A stretch of 64,000 nt of DNA, taken from assembly GCF_017163935.1 (NCBI RefSeq), contig NZ_JABVZR010000001.1, positions 620,001 through 684,000 of the forward strand, given 5' to 3'. The notes below the pieces were generated by a model. It was not told the DNA's origin. It made no database searches and saw nothing but the letters and a program-made list of their open reading frames with translations. Positions 1 through 10,055 of this stretch are shown piece by piece; positions within the stretch are counted from its first letter, which is position 1; every line of letters begins with the position of its first letter. Origin of the DNA: Novosphingobium terrae. GTDB lineage: Bacteria; Pseudomonadota; Alphaproteobacteria; Sphingomonadales; Sphingomonadaceae. Position numbers and translations under genes: made by a program.

Positions 1-1030
1 GTGCTTCGCTGGCGGCGATGGCGGCATCCTGCACAAGGCCGGTTTCGAAGGCTTCGGCCAGAGCGTTTTCGACGCGCTCGGCCAGCGAATCGGCGCCTTC
101 GGCATCGGCCACCACCTCGATCAGGGCGTGCCAGGCGTGATCGCCCTCCAGCGGCTTGCGGGCCTTGGCGGTGTGATCCAGCACGGCCTCAAGGCTGGCT
201 TGGGGCACCACCTCGAAACCTTCCAGAGCGGCACCCAGACGGCGCTGGCAATGAATCAGCAGGGCACGGGCAGCATGGATGCTTTCCACGCCCGCCCAGA
301 CCACGCGGCGCTCGGCAATGCCGGGGGAAAGGGCCAAAGTGGCCGAGGTCACCATGCCCAGCGTGCCTTCGGAGCCAATGAAAAGCTGCTTCAGATCGAA
401 GCCGCGATTGTCCTTCTTCAGGGGCGTGAGCGCCGACCAGATCGTGCCATCGGCCAACACCACCTCCAGCCCCAGCACCTGATCGCGCATATTGCCGTGC
501 CGCAGCACCTGCGTGCCGCCCGCATTGGTGGACACCAGACCACCCACCGTGGCCGACCCCTTGCCGCCCAAAGTGAGGGGGAAGCGCAGGCCCTGCGCCT
601 CGGCGGCCTCATGCAGTGTCTGGAGAATCACGCCCGCGCCGCAGGTCACCTTCAGCGCATCCTTGTCGATCGGGCCGATGGTGTTCATCCGCCGCAGCGA
701 AACCAGCAGGCTGTGCCCGCTGGCGTCCGGCGTGGCGCCGCCGACCATGCCGCTGTTCCCGCCCTGAGGCACGATCGGCACGCCGGCGGCTGCTGCCAGC
801 TTGACCACCGCCGACAATTCCTGCGCATTGGCGGGTGAAGCCAGCGCCAGCGCGCGGCCCGTATAGCGCCCGCGCCAGTCGGTCAGCCAGGGGGCCATGG
901 TGTCGGGGTCGCTGGTCAGTCCGCTCTCGCCCAGCAGGGCGGCAAGCTGCGCTAAAAATCCTTCCGGAGCGGAGATTTCGCTGTTAGCCTCGGCCAGGGC
1001 ACGCGAATGAGGATCATGGGTATCGGTCAT
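1..1030 (-). CDS. FAD-binding oxidoreductase, FAD_binding_4 / D-2-hydroxyacid dehydrogenase type (3' end beyond window)
   Basis: The gene starts with ATG at 1030 and stays open to base 1, giving about 343 residues with the C-terminus missing. The protein shows the PCMH-type FAD fold: a PQGGNSGMVGG segment near residue 90 (pyrophosphate-binding loop), GGLVSTNAGG, and FIGSEGTLG further on. These are typical of the D-lactate / D-2-hydroxyglutarate dehydrogenase family, which oxidises 2-hydroxyacids and passes electrons to a carrier. It has no signal peptide and is probably cytoplasmic or membrane-associated. The substrate cannot be read from the sequence. It is divergent from the secreted protein at 1205. 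Confidence 0.85.
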   Translation of the reverse strand, partial: MTDTHDPHSRALAEANSEISAPEGFLAQLAALLGESGLTSDPDTMAPWLTDWRGRYTGRALALASPANAQELSAVVKLAAAAGVPIVPQGGNSGMVGGATPDASGHSLLVSLRRMNTIGPIDKDALKVTCGAGVILQTLHEAAEAQGLRFPLTLGGKGSATVGGLVSTNAGGTQVLRHGNMRDQVLGLEVVLADGTIWSALTPLKKDNRGFDLKQLFIGSEGTLGMVTSATLALSPGIAERRVVWAGVESIHAARALLIHCQRRLGAALEGFEVVPQASLEAVLDHTAKARKPLEGDHAWHALIEVVADAEGADSLAERVENALAEAFETGLVQDAAIAASEA

Positions 1031-1204
1031 CCGGCCCCTATGCCACAGCCAAAGGACGAGGTTAAGTGCGACGGAGCGGTATGGCGCAAGAGGCGGGTTA
1101 AGCGATGGTTCAAACATTGCAGGCCATATCGCGTGATAATGTAACAGGGAATTATGAGGTCTGCTGATCGTCGCCCGCTTCGGGCCGCGCTCGTCCATTG
1201 AACC

Positions 1205-1717
1205 ATGAAATGCGGTTATGCTCTTCTTGCCCTCGCGGGGCTGGTGCTGGCGGGAGCGGCACAGGCTGACGTGCTGCCTCCTATGGGCGGCAGGAGCTTT
1301 GGCCCTATGGAAAGCCACAATCCCGAGCAGGTGCGTATCGAGCAGCATTTTTCCATCCGCATCGCGCCCGGCGGCCCGGTGATGCCGCCAGACATGATGG
1401 ACGATCTGATGGATGAGCGGCCCGAGCGCTTTGAAGAAAAGCCGATGGGCAAGTGCTTTGCGACCGGCGCCGTGCTGGGTGTGCAGAGCGCGGAGGGCAA
1501 CCGCCTGCTGCTGTTCATGCGCGATCAGCACATCATCTCGGCGGTGCTGGAAAAGGCCTGCCGCGCCCGTGATTTCTACTCCGGCTTCTATGTCGAGCGC
1601 AGCCCCGACGGGCAGATCTGTGCCGAGCGGGACAAGCTGCAGGCGCGCAGCGGTGCCAATTGCCGTATTCTCAGATTGCGCTCGCTGATCGCTTTGCCAT
1701 GGCGGCGTTATCCCTGA
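1205..1717 (+). CDS. Hypothetical secreted protein
   Basis: This 170-residue protein begins with a clear signal peptide (MKCGYALLALAGLVLAGAAQA, cleavage probably after residue 21-22). The mature part is acidic then basic, with a Met/Pro-rich stretch (VMPPDMMDDLMDE) and three spaced cysteines (near residues 83, 118 and 138, plus one near 152) that could form disulfides in the periplasm. I recognise no domain. It is a lone gene, divergent from the FAD oxidase and followed by the helicase leader. The signal peptide, codon use and open length make it a real gene; the function is unknown. Confidence 0.7.
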   Translation: MKCGYALLALAGLVLAGAAQADVLPPMGGRSFGPMESHNPEQVRIEQHFSIRIAPGGPVMPPDMMDDLMDERPERFEEKPMGKCFATGAVLGVQSAEGNRLLLFMRDQHIISAVLEKACRARDFYSGFYVERSPDGQICAERDKLQARSGANCRILRLRSLIALPWRRYP

Positions 1718-1772
1718 TCGGGCCGGGCGGGGCGCTATTTCGCCCGAATGGCTGGCGGATCAGGCGATTTTC

Positions 1773-1801
1773 TTGACTTTTATGGTTCATTGCGATTAGG
1801 C
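1773..1801 (+). promoter_or_regulatory. Candidate sigma-70 promoter for the DEAD-box helicase
   Basis: TTGACT at 1773-1778 and TTAGGC at 1796-1801 are separated by 17 bp, in an AT-richer patch upstream of the helicase. The -35 is good and the -10 weak. A start near 1808 would give a leader of about 140 nt carrying two direct repeats. Confidence 0.35.
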
Positions 1802-1824
1802 CTCGGCACCCGCGCCGGGCGCAT

Positions 1825-1860
1825 CATGCTCATGCATGGTGTTTCATGCTGATGCATGGC
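1825..1860 (+). repeat. Short tandem direct repeat in the helicase leader
   Basis: CATGCTCATGCATGG (1825-1839) recurs as CATGCTGATGCATGG (1845-1859) with a 20-nt period. Each unit contains a self-complementary ATGCAT core. It lies in the presumed 5' leader of the helicase gene. Confidence 0.6.
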
Positions 1861-1946
1861 TCTGGCGAAGCAGGGACGGCCCAACGGGGGGCGGCTATCC
1901 CACGCATGATTTTCCCAATCCTTCTCTATCGGATTATGACCAACCC

Positions 1947-3443
<1,497 letters not shown>

Positions 3444-3451
3444 TCTTGGAC

Positions 3452-3590
3452 GCGAGGGTGGTGTGAAACTACCCTCGCGCCGGGAGACAAAAGGGCAAAC
3501 GCAACTTGGCGTTCCAGCCCCAAGGATAGGGCGCCACCGCCCCATCGCCGGAAGACGTTATGGGAGCGCGAGGGTGTAACACCCTCGCAT
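3452..3590 (+). repeat. Hairpin-bounded intergenic element, copy A (internally deleted)
   Basis: Left hairpin GCGAGGGT...ACCCTCGC at 3452-3478, right hairpin GCGAGGGTGTAACACCCTCGC at 3568-3588, preceded by the family signature GGAAGACGTTATGGGAGC. The central GCGCCGCAGGCA hairpin found in other copies is absent. It lies between the convergent helicase and uvrD genes, where the end hairpins could also act as terminators. Confidence 0.75.
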
Positions 3591-3603
3591 CTTCTTTTCC
3601 CTT

Positions 3604-5889
3604 TTAACCGACCTTCCGCACAAAACTGTCCAACACGCGCTTACGCCCGACGGTATCGAAATCGATCTCCAGTCGGTTGCCTTCTTGCGCGGCGACCACA
3701 CCATCCCCGAACTTGTCATGCGTCACGCGATCACCCGAGCGGATATCGAGCCGGGGTTTGGCCGCGAAGCTGGCCGCGCTGCGGGTGCTTTCGGGAATCC
3801 GGCGGGGGGTGGTGTCGAAGGTCTGGGTTGCAGCGCGTTGCCAACCCGGGCCGCGGCTCTGCGCGCGGTCGGGCTTGTCGCGGGCGAGGTGGGCGAAGGG
3901 ATCGTCGCGCTCGCTCCATTGCGCGCGCCACATGCTGGCGCCGCCGGTCAGGCTCGATTCCTCGTTGATATGGTCCTTGGGCAGCTCGGCCACGAAGCGG
4001 CTGGGGATCGAAGACGTCCACTGGCCATAGATGCGGCGGTTGGCGGCATGCATGATGGTGCAGAGCCGCCGCGCGCGGGTGATGGCGACATAGGCGAGGC
4101 GGCGCTCTTCTTCCAACGAAGCCAAACCGCCTTCGTCCAGCGAGCGCTGCGAAGGGAAGACGCCTTCTTCCCAGCCGGGCAGGAAAACGTGGTCGAATTC
4201 CAGACCCTTGGCGGCGTGGATGGTCATGATGGTGACCTTTTCCGCATCCTCATTGGCGTCATTGTCCATCACCAGCGAGACGTGTTCGAGGAAGGCGCCA
4301 AGGTCCTCGTAATCCTCCATGGCGCGCACCAGTTCGGAGAGGTTTTCCAGACGCCCGGCAGCCTCGGCGCTTTTTTCGGCCTGAAGCGCGCCGGTGTAGC
4401 CCGATTCGTCGAGCATCATGCGCGCCAGATTGGCCGGGCTGTTGACCTTCTCCTCATCGCGCCAGCGGGCGAAATTGCGCATCAGTGCCAGAATGGTGCC
4501 GCGCGCGCGGGCGGGGATTTCGTCGGTGTCGCAGATCTGGATCGCAGCGAGGGCCAACGGAATGTTGGCGGCGCGGGCGAAGCGGTGCAGCTTCTCCAGC
4601 GTCTTGTCGCCAAGGCCGCGCTTGGGGGTGTTGTAGATGCGCTCGAAGGCCAGATCGTCATTGGGCTGGGCGATCAGGCGCAGATAGGCCAGCGCATCGC
4701 GGATTTCGGCACGCTCATAGAAGCGGAAGCCGCCGACGATGCGATAGGGCAGGCCGATGGAGATGAAGCGGTCTTCGAACTCGCGCGTCTGGAACTGGGC
4801 GCGCACGAGGATGGCCACCTTGGTGAGGGGCAGGCCCTCGCGCTGCAGGCGCTCGATTTCCTCGCCCACACGGCGCGCTTCCTCGGGCGCGTCCCACACG
4901 CCGATCACGCGCAGCTTGTCGCCGCCGGTGGCCTCGGTCCACAGCGTCTTGCCCAGACGCTCGCTGTTCTCGCGGATCAGGCCCGAGGCGGCGGCGAGGA
5001 TATGCGGCGTGGAGCGATAGTTCTGCTCCAGCTTGATGACCTTGGCGCCGGGGAAATCCTGCTCGAACTTCAGAATGTTGGCCACTTCGGCGCCGCGCCA
5101 CGAATAGATCGACTGGTCGTCGTCACCCACCACGCAGATGTTGTGCCGCGCCATGGCCAGCAGGCGCAGCCAGAGATACTGCACCGAGTTGGTGTCCTGA
5201 TACTCGTCCACCATGATGTATTTGAAGCGGCGCTGATACTCCTCCAGCACGTCGCGGTGCTGGCGGAAGATGGTCAGCATATGCAGCAGCAGATCGCCGA
5301 AATCGCAGGTGTTGAGCGCCAGCAACCGCGCCTGATAGAGCCGGTAGAAATGCTGGCCCTTGCCATTGGCATAGGCCTCGCTCTCGAAGGCATCGACATC
5401 GGCGGGGGCCAGCCCCTTGTTCTTCCAGCGGTCGATGCAGCCGGCCAGCAGCTTGGCGGGCCAGCGCTTGTCATCCACGCCCTCGGCCTGAATCAGCTGT
5501 TTCAAGAGCCGCAGCTGATCGTCCGTATCCAGAATCGTGAAGTTGCTTTGCAGCCCCACCAGCTCGGCATGGCGGCGCAGCATCTTGGCGGCAATCGCGT
5601 GGAAGGTGCCCAGCCATGGCATGCCCTCCACCGCCGGGCCGATCAGATGGCCGACACGCTCGCGCATTTCCCGCGCGGCCTTGTTGGTGAAGGTGACGCA
5701 GAGGATTTCGCTCGGCCAGGCCAGCTTCAAGGCCACCAGATTGGCCAGACGTGCCGTCAGCGCCGCCGTCTTGCCGGTGCCCGCGCCCGCCAGCATCAGC
5801 ACGGGGCCTTCGGTGGTCAGCACCGCCTCACGCTGGGGCGGATTGAGGCGGGCGAGCCAGTCGGGCTCGGTGGCGTAGGGGGAGGGCAT
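3604..5889 (-). CDS. uvrD: ATP-dependent DNA helicase UvrD/PcrA
   Basis: Superfamily 1A 3'-5' DNA helicase for excision and mismatch repair and removal of stalled complexes. From ATG at 5889 it is 761 residues: Q motif LNPPQREAV (15-23), Walker A AGAGTGKT (34-41), motif Ia FTNKAAREMRER, Walker B VDEYQDTNS (about 225), VVGDDDQSIYSWRGA (about 250), LEQNYRST, TIHAAKGLEFDHVF (about 555) and YVAITRARR. The C-terminus (HDKFGDGVV...IDFDTVGRKRVL) is the PcrA-type Tudor-like module that contacts RNA polymerase. An in-frame GTG at 5901 is an alternative start; the frame is open further upstream but without family similarity. Confidence 0.95.
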   Translation of the reverse strand: MPSPYATEPDWLARLNPPQREAVLTTEGPVLMLAGAGTGKTAALTARLANLVALKLAWPSEILCVTFTNKAAREMRERVGHLIGPAVEGMPWLGTFHAIAAKMLRRHAELVGLQSNFTILDTDDQLRLLKQLIQAEGVDDKRWPAKLLAGCIDRWKNKGLAPADVDAFESEAYANGKGQHFYRLYQARLLALNTCDFGDLLLHMLTIFRQHRDVLEEYQRRFKYIMVDEYQDTNSVQYLWLRLLAMARHNICVVGDDDQSIYSWRGAEVANILKFEQDFPGAKVIKLEQNYRSTPHILAAASGLIRENSERLGKTLWTEATGGDKLRVIGVWDAPEEARRVGEEIERLQREGLPLTKVAILVRAQFQTREFEDRFISIGLPYRIVGGFRFYERAEIRDALAYLRLIAQPNDDLAFERIYNTPKRGLGDKTLEKLHRFARAANIPLALAAIQICDTDEIPARARGTILALMRNFARWRDEEKVNSPANLARMMLDESGYTGALQAEKSAEAAGRLENLSELVRAMEDYEDLGAFLEHVSLVMDNDANEDAEKVTIMTIHAAKGLEFDHVFLPGWEEGVFPSQRSLDEGGLASLEEERRLAYVAITRARRLCTIMHAANRRIYGQWTSSIPSRFVAELPKDHINEESSLTGGASMWRAQWSERDDPFAHLARDKPDRAQSRGPGWQRAATQTFDTTPRRIPESTRSAASFAAKPRLDIRSGDRVTHDKFGDGVVAAQEGNRLEIDFDTVGRKRVLDSFVRKVG

Positions 5890-6054
5890 GATATCAGTCA
5901 CAGGGGAACGCCTAGGGAACAGGGGCGAGTCTGGCAACCGATAACGCCCGATGAACGGTGCATTCAGGGCCGGATCATGGCGGCTCTGCGACAAAAGCGC
6001 TTCGGGACCGCCGAAGGGAATCGAGTCGCACAGATTTGAGATGGAGAAACCCCG

Positions 6055-6360
6055 ATGCGTATGATGTCTTATGCAGCCCTGCCTTTGCTGCTGATGGGTT
6101 CGGCCCTGTCCGGCGCGGCCCACGCCCAGGGCACCGTTCAGGTTCAGGCCAATCCGCGCGGCGACGAGCCTGTGGCGGCCAGCGCAGACCCTGCCGCCGC
6201 CAATGACCCTGTGCCCGCCACCCAGCCCAGCGATCCGGGCTATCACGCCGGGCCTTACGCGGGCGCTTTGAGTGCCCCTCCGGCAGATGCCATGAACAAG
6301 AGCTATCCGGTCTGCTCGGCGCATGTGCAGGATGCTTGCCGCAATCCTGGCGGTCGATAA
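6055..6360 (+). CDS. Hypothetical small secreted protein
   Basis: A 101-residue protein with a signal peptide ending at AHAQ (about residue 25). The mature part is short, Ala/Pro/Asp-rich and low in complexity, with two cysteines close to the C-terminus (VCSAHVQDAC) that may form a disulfide. It is followed immediately by a strong intrinsic terminator, which supports it as a transcribed unit. No domain is recognised. It is divergent from uvrD, 165 bp away. Confidence 0.65.
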   Translation: MRMMSYAALPLLLMGSALSGAAHAQGTVQVQANPRGDEPVAASADPAAANDPVPATQPSDPGYHAGPYAGALSAPPADAMNKSYPVCSAHVQDACRNPGGR

Positions 6361-6382
6361 GCACTGCAATCGGTAACAAATG

Positions 6383-6412
6383 AAAAGGGCATCGCGCTTG
6401 CGGTGCCCTTTT
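6383..6412 (+). terminator. Intrinsic terminator after the small secreted protein
   Basis: A 13-bp stem AAAAGGGCATCGC / GCGGTGCCCTTTT with a 4-nt loop and a T-rich 3' arm. It lies inside the upstream extension of the next open frame, which argues that the transporter starts downstream, at 6452. Confidence 0.8.
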
Positions 6413-6451
6413 CGCATTGACAAAGATGCGCCGCCGTTCGAGCGAGGGCGG

Positions 6452-7750
6452 ATGCATACCCCCCTCAGCCATCAGCCGCATCCTTTGCGCCAGAACGCCC
6501 GCATTCTGCTTGCCGCCCTTGTCGGCACATCGGTGGAATTTTACGACTATTACGTCTTCGCCACGGCGACGGCGCTGGTCTTCGGGCCGATGTTCTTCCC
6601 CAAGGTTGCGCCCTCGGTGCAGCAGATTGCCGCCTTTATGGTGTTCGGCGGGGCCTTTATCGCGCGGCCCGTGGGTGCCATCGCCTTCGGCCATTTTGGC
6701 GACAGGATCGGGCGCAAATCCACGCTGGTGGCCTCGCTGATGCTGATGGGCGCCTCGACGGTCGCGGTGGCGTTCCTGCCGTCCTATGAACAGGCCGGGC
6801 TGCTGGCGCCGGTGCTGCTGTGCATCTGCCGCTTCGGTCAGGGCTTCGGCCTTGGCGGCGAGTGGGGCGGGGCGGCCTTGCTGGCGGTGGAATATGCCCC
6901 GCCGGGCTGGAAGGCGCGCTTTGGCTGCGCACCTCAGTTGGGGGCGCCTGTGGGCTTCCTGTGCGCCAATGGCCTGTTCCTGATCCTTGGCCTCACCATG
7001 AGCGATGCCGATTTCAAGGCATGGGGCTGGCGCGTGCCCTTCCTGCTCTCGGCGCTGCTGGTGGCCATCGGCCTCTGGGTGCGCCTGAAGATCGCCGAGA
7101 CGCCCGAGTTTCAGGAAGCGCTCAAGCATGAAGCCCCGCCCGCCGTGCCGCTGGGCGTGCTGCTGAGCCAGCACTGGCGCGGACTGCTCGCGGGCAGTGC
7201 TGGCGTGGTGGCCTGTTTTGCGCTGTTCTATCTCTCCACCGCCTTTGCGCTGGCGCAGGGCGCCGGGCCGCTGGGCTATGGGCGTCAGAATTTCCTCGCG
7301 GTGCAGCTGGCTGCCAATCTGTTCCTGACCGCCGGGATCATCGCCGCCGCCATCTGGTCGGACCGTTATTCCGAGGGCAAGGTTCTGGCATGGGGCGCGG
7401 GGCTTGGCGCAGTGATCGGGCTGTTCTTCTGGATGGGGCTGTCCTCGGGCAGTCTCGCCATCGCCTTTGCCACCTTGTCGGTGACGCTGTTCGTGATGGG
7501 CATGTCCTATGGCCCGCTGACGGGCTGGCTGACCGAGCTGTTCCCGGTTTCGGTGCGCTATTCGGGGATTTCGATGGCGTTCAATGCCGGTGGCATCATC
7601 GGCGGCGCCTTCACGCCCGGTCTGGCCCAGAGTCTGGTGGACCGCCATATGGGCAACTTTATCGGCCTGCTGCCCGCCTTGGCCGGTGTGGTCACGCTGA
7701 TCGGCATCGGCTGGGCGCGCGGTCAGCGCGCCCGCCTTGCGGTGGCTTAA
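6452..7750 (+). CDS. MFS transporter, metabolite:H+ symporter (MHS) type
   Basis: A 432-residue, 12-helix membrane transporter. Family marks are the N-terminal GTSVEFYDYYVFATATALVF, the loop FGDRIGRKSTLV between helices 2 and 3, and FGLGGEWGGAALLAVEYAP, all typical of the MHS branch (ProP, ShiA, KgtP relatives) that imports organic acids or osmolytes with protons. The substrate cannot be told. The start at 6452 (MHTPLSHQ) is chosen because the open frame upstream runs through a terminator. It overlaps the convergent rsmD gene by 4 bp at the stop codons. Confidence 0.9.
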   Translation: MHTPLSHQPHPLRQNARILLAALVGTSVEFYDYYVFATATALVFGPMFFPKVAPSVQQIAAFMVFGGAFIARPVGAIAFGHFGDRIGRKSTLVASLMLMGASTVAVAFLPSYEQAGLLAPVLLCICRFGQGFGLGGEWGGAALLAVEYAPPGWKARFGCAPQLGAPVGFLCANGLFLILGLTMSDADFKAWGWRVPFLLSALLVAIGLWVRLKIAETPEFQEALKHEAPPAVPLGVLLSQHWRGLLAGSAGVVACFALFYLSTAFALAQGAGPLGYGRQNFLAVQLAANLFLTAGIIAAAIWSDRYSEGKVLAWGAGLGAVIGLFFWMGLSSGSLAIAFATLSVTLFVMGMSYGPLTGWLTELFPVSVRYSGISMAFNAGGIIGGAFTPGLAQSLVDRHMGNFIGLLPALAGVVTLIGIGWARGQRARLAVA

Positions 7751-8325
7751 GCCTCCGGAGCCGCTTCGGTCTTCGGCTCACTGGGTTCCGGGCGCATCAG
7801 CGTAAGGCAGGCCTTGCCCACCACGCGCTCGGCCATCACCTCGAAGCTGCGCACGCGGGGTGCCTCACGCGCTTCGGTCTCGATGCAGACCCAGGTGCCG
7901 TCATGCATCCAGCCCAGACGGCGCAGCTTGTCGATGGCGACGACACCCGCGCTGGTCTTGTAGGGCGGATCGAGCAGGATCAGATCGTAAGGCTGCTTGG
8001 CCACGCCCAGCGCCATCACCGAACCGACGCGTACGTCGGTTTCCTTCTGCGCATGCAGATTGGCGATGTTGCCGCGAATCGCGCGGATCGCCTTGGGATC
8101 CTGCTCGGCAAACATGGCATGCGCCGCCCCGCGCGACAGAGCCTCCAGCCCCAGCGCGCCGGAACCGGCAAACAGATCCGCCACGCGCAGCCCTTCAAAG
8201 CTGCCGAGGCGCGAGGTCAGCATGGAGAACAGCGTCTCGCGCGTGCGGTCGGCGGTGGGGCGGGTGGTATCGCCCTCGGGCGCGAGCAGCTTGCGCCCGC
8301 GCCATTGCCCGGCAACGATCCGCAT
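7747..8325 (-). CDS. rsmD: 16S rRNA (guanine(966)-N(2))-methyltransferase RsmD
   Basis: SAM-dependent methylation of G966 in 16S rRNA. The 192-residue protein has the RsmD N-terminus MRIVAGQWRGRKL, the SAM-binding loop DLFAGSGALGLE (50-61) and the catalytic DPPY (119-122), at normal family length. Its ATG (8325) overlaps the stop of the upstream pseudouridine synthase gene as TGATG, so the two are translationally coupled in a rRNA-modification operon. An open frame further upstream lies inside the upstream gene and is ignored. Confidence 0.95.
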   Translation of the reverse strand: MRIVAGQWRGRKLLAPEGDTTRPTADRTRETLFSMLTSRLGSFEGLRVADLFAGSGALGLEALSRGAAHAMFAEQDPKAIRAIRGNIANLHAQKETDVRVGSVMALGVAKQPYDLILLDPPYKTSAGVVAIDKLRRLGWMHDGTWVCIETEAREAPRVRSFEVMAERVVGKACLTLMRPEPSEPKTEAAPEA

Positions 8326-9926
8326 CAGCCCTTGAGCCCCTTGCGGAACTGCTCGACCACATTCTGAGGCAGCGCCACAGCCGCGCCGCGCGGCAGATCG
8401 CCCAGCAGGAAGGGGCCGTAAGCGATGCGCAGCAGGCGGCTGACCTGCAGCCCCAGATGCTCCAGCACGCGGCGGACTTCGCGGTTCTTGCCTTCGGTCA
8501 GCGTGACTTCGATCCACTGGTTGCGCCCCGTTCGGCGCTCCATATTGGCGTTGATCGGGCCATACTGGAAACCGTCGATCTCGATGCCCTGCATCAGCTC
8601 TTCGAGCTGCGGCTGGGTGATGTCACCGAAGGTGCGGGCGCGATAGGTGCGCGGCACGCCGCTCGACGGCAGCTCCATGGCGCGCTTCAGCTCGCCATCG
8701 TTGGTGAGCAGCAGCAACCCTTCCGTGTTCATATCGAGTCGGCCCACCGGCATCAGGCGCGGCGTGCCGGGCGGCAGCGCGTTGCGCAGCGCGTTGTAGA
8801 TGGTCGGGCGACCGGCGGGGTCACGCTCGGCGGTGATCAGCCCATCGGGCTTGTGGAAGGCCCAGAGGCGGCCCACTTCGGGCTCATCGACCGGCTTGCC
8901 GTCGACCGTCAGGCCCTTCAGCGAGGTCAGGATGGTGACGGGCGTCAGCACCAGTTCGCCATCGAGCGCCACGCGCCCGTCGACGATCATGCGCTCCACC
9001 TCGCGGCGGCTGGCGATGCCGGCGCGGGCCAGCAGCTTGGCGATGCGCTCACCCTCGGGATCGATGGCGAAATCCTGAAGGCTGGCGATGCGCTGATAGG
9101 GCGTGGGTTCTTCGCGCGGCGCGGCGCGATCGCCACGGCCACGGTCCGAACGGACACGATCACCGAAGCCGCCACGGGGGCGCTCATCGCGACGCTCAAA
9201 ACCGCCCGAACGCTCGCCGCCGAAGCCGCCGCGCGGGGTGCTGAAGCTGCGCTCGCCGCGCTCTTCGCGCTGATCGGCGCGGCGGGCGCGTGCCTTGTCT
9301 CCGAAGGAGCCCTTGGGCTTGTCGCCAAACGCGCCACGGCGGTCATCGCCTCCGAAGTTGCCACGCGGCTTGTCACCGAAATTGCCACGGGGACGGTCGC
9401 CGAAATCGCCCCGGGGCTTGTCCCCGAAACCACCGCGCGGCTTGTCACCGAAATTGCCGCGAGGACGGTCGCCGAAATCGCCCCGGGGCTTGTCCCCGAA
9501 GCCACCACGCGACTTGTCGCCAAACCCGCCGCGCGAGCGTTCGCCACTGGCGCGCTCATCGCGACCGCCGAAGCCGCCGCCCGAACGTCCACGGCCCTCG
9601 CCGCGCTGGGCATCATGGCGCTCACGGGTGCGGTCGCCCCAGGCGGCCTTCTTCTGGCCACCACGGTCGCCGCCGCGCTCATCGCGTCCGCCGCGACCCC
9701 GACGATCGTCGAGGCGGGTTTCGGGCGTGGTGTCCGGGCTCCAGCCTTCGCCCTTGGCGACGGGCTTCAACGTGCCGCGCTGGCGCTTTTCGGGGTCTGC
9801 GCCTTCACGCGCGCGGTCATCACGAGGACGGGGGGCGCCATAGCGCTGGGCGCCGCTTTTACCAGCGGGGCGGGCAGGACGAGACGGGCGGCCTGGGCCG
9901 CGAGGGGGTTTGGGGTTAAATGCCAT
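8325..9926 (-). CDS. rluB: rRNA pseudouridine synthase, RluB/RsuA family, with long repetitive N-terminus
   Basis: Isomerises a uridine in rRNA to pseudouridine. Of 533 residues the C-terminal half is the enzyme: an S4 RNA-binding domain (EGERIAKLLARAGIASRREV) and a catalytic domain with GRLDMNTEGLLLLTNDGEL, whose Asp is the catalytic residue. The first 280 or so residues are Arg/Gly/Asp-rich and disordered, with repeated 8-residue units such as GGFGDKPR, GDFGDRPR and GNFGDKPR. Such a tail probably binds RNA. The start at 9926 (MAFNPKPP) follows a lysine/arginine-rich shadow extension. It is upstream of and overlaps rsmD. RluB versus another RsuA-family member is not certain. Confidence 0.88.
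   Translation of the reverse strand: MAFNPKPPRGPGRPSRPARPAGKSGAQRYGAPRPRDDRAREGADPEKRQRGTLKPVAKGEGWSPDTTPETRLDDRRGRGGRDERGGDRGGQKKAAWGDRTRERHDAQRGEGRGRSGGGFGGRDERASGERSRGGFGDKSRGGFGDKPRGDFGDRPRGNFGDKPRGGFGDKPRGDFGDRPRGNFGDKPRGNFGGDDRRGAFGDKPKGSFGDKARARRADQREERGERSFSTPRGGFGGERSGGFERRDERPRGGFGDRVRSDRGRGDRAAPREEPTPYQRIASLQDFAIDPEGERIAKLLARAGIASRREVERMIVDGRVALDGELVLTPVTILTSLKGLTVDGKPVDEPEVGRLWAFHKPDGLITAERDPAGRPTIYNALRNALPPGTPRLMPVGRLDMNTEGLLLLTNDGELKRAMELPSSGVPRTYRARTFGDITQPQLEELMQGIEIDGFQYGPINANMERRTGRNQWIEVTLTEGKNREVRRVLEHLGLQVSRLLRIAYGPFLLGDLPRGAAVALPQNVVEQFRKGLKG
9364..9507 (-). repeat. Two tandem 72-bp repeats inside the pseudouridine synthase gene
   Basis: The 72-nt block 9364-9435 recurs at 9436-9507 with few changes. 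Each encodes three 8-residue units (GGFGDKPR-GDFGDRPR-GNFGDKPR). More degenerate single units flank it, consistent with in-frame expansion by slippage or unequal recombination. Confidence 0.8.
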
Positions 9927-10055
9927 GAGGCGCCCCTTACGCCGCTTAAGCCCGAAGGTCAAAACCATGCACACCTTTGCGTGTGCCATGATGGCATCAC
10001 CTCTGGCCTTGCGGGCGCCGCTTGCCTAGTCTGGCGCTTCAATCAGGGACAATTC

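Noticed and set aside
3568..3588. End hairpins of the repeat elements as ordinary intrinsic terminators
   Set aside because: They lack a regular T-run, occur in pairs as inverted repeats with conserved inner sequence, and lie between same-strand genes too, so they are treated as element ends, although they may also terminate.
3685..6039. Plus-strand frame of 784 codons opposite uvrD
   Set aside because: Antisense shadow of a clear helicase gene; His/Gln/Gly-rich translation without domains, common in high-GC DNA.
6380..6451. Upstream start of the MHS transporter at 6380
   Set aside because: The stretch is the terminator hairpin of the preceding gene and its translation is not family-like.
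7860..10055. Plus-strand frame open for over 700 codons ahead of the AmpG-like gene
   Set aside because: It is the antisense of rluB and rsmD; amino acids are low-complexity and the permease begins at 10056 with a family-typical N-terminus.
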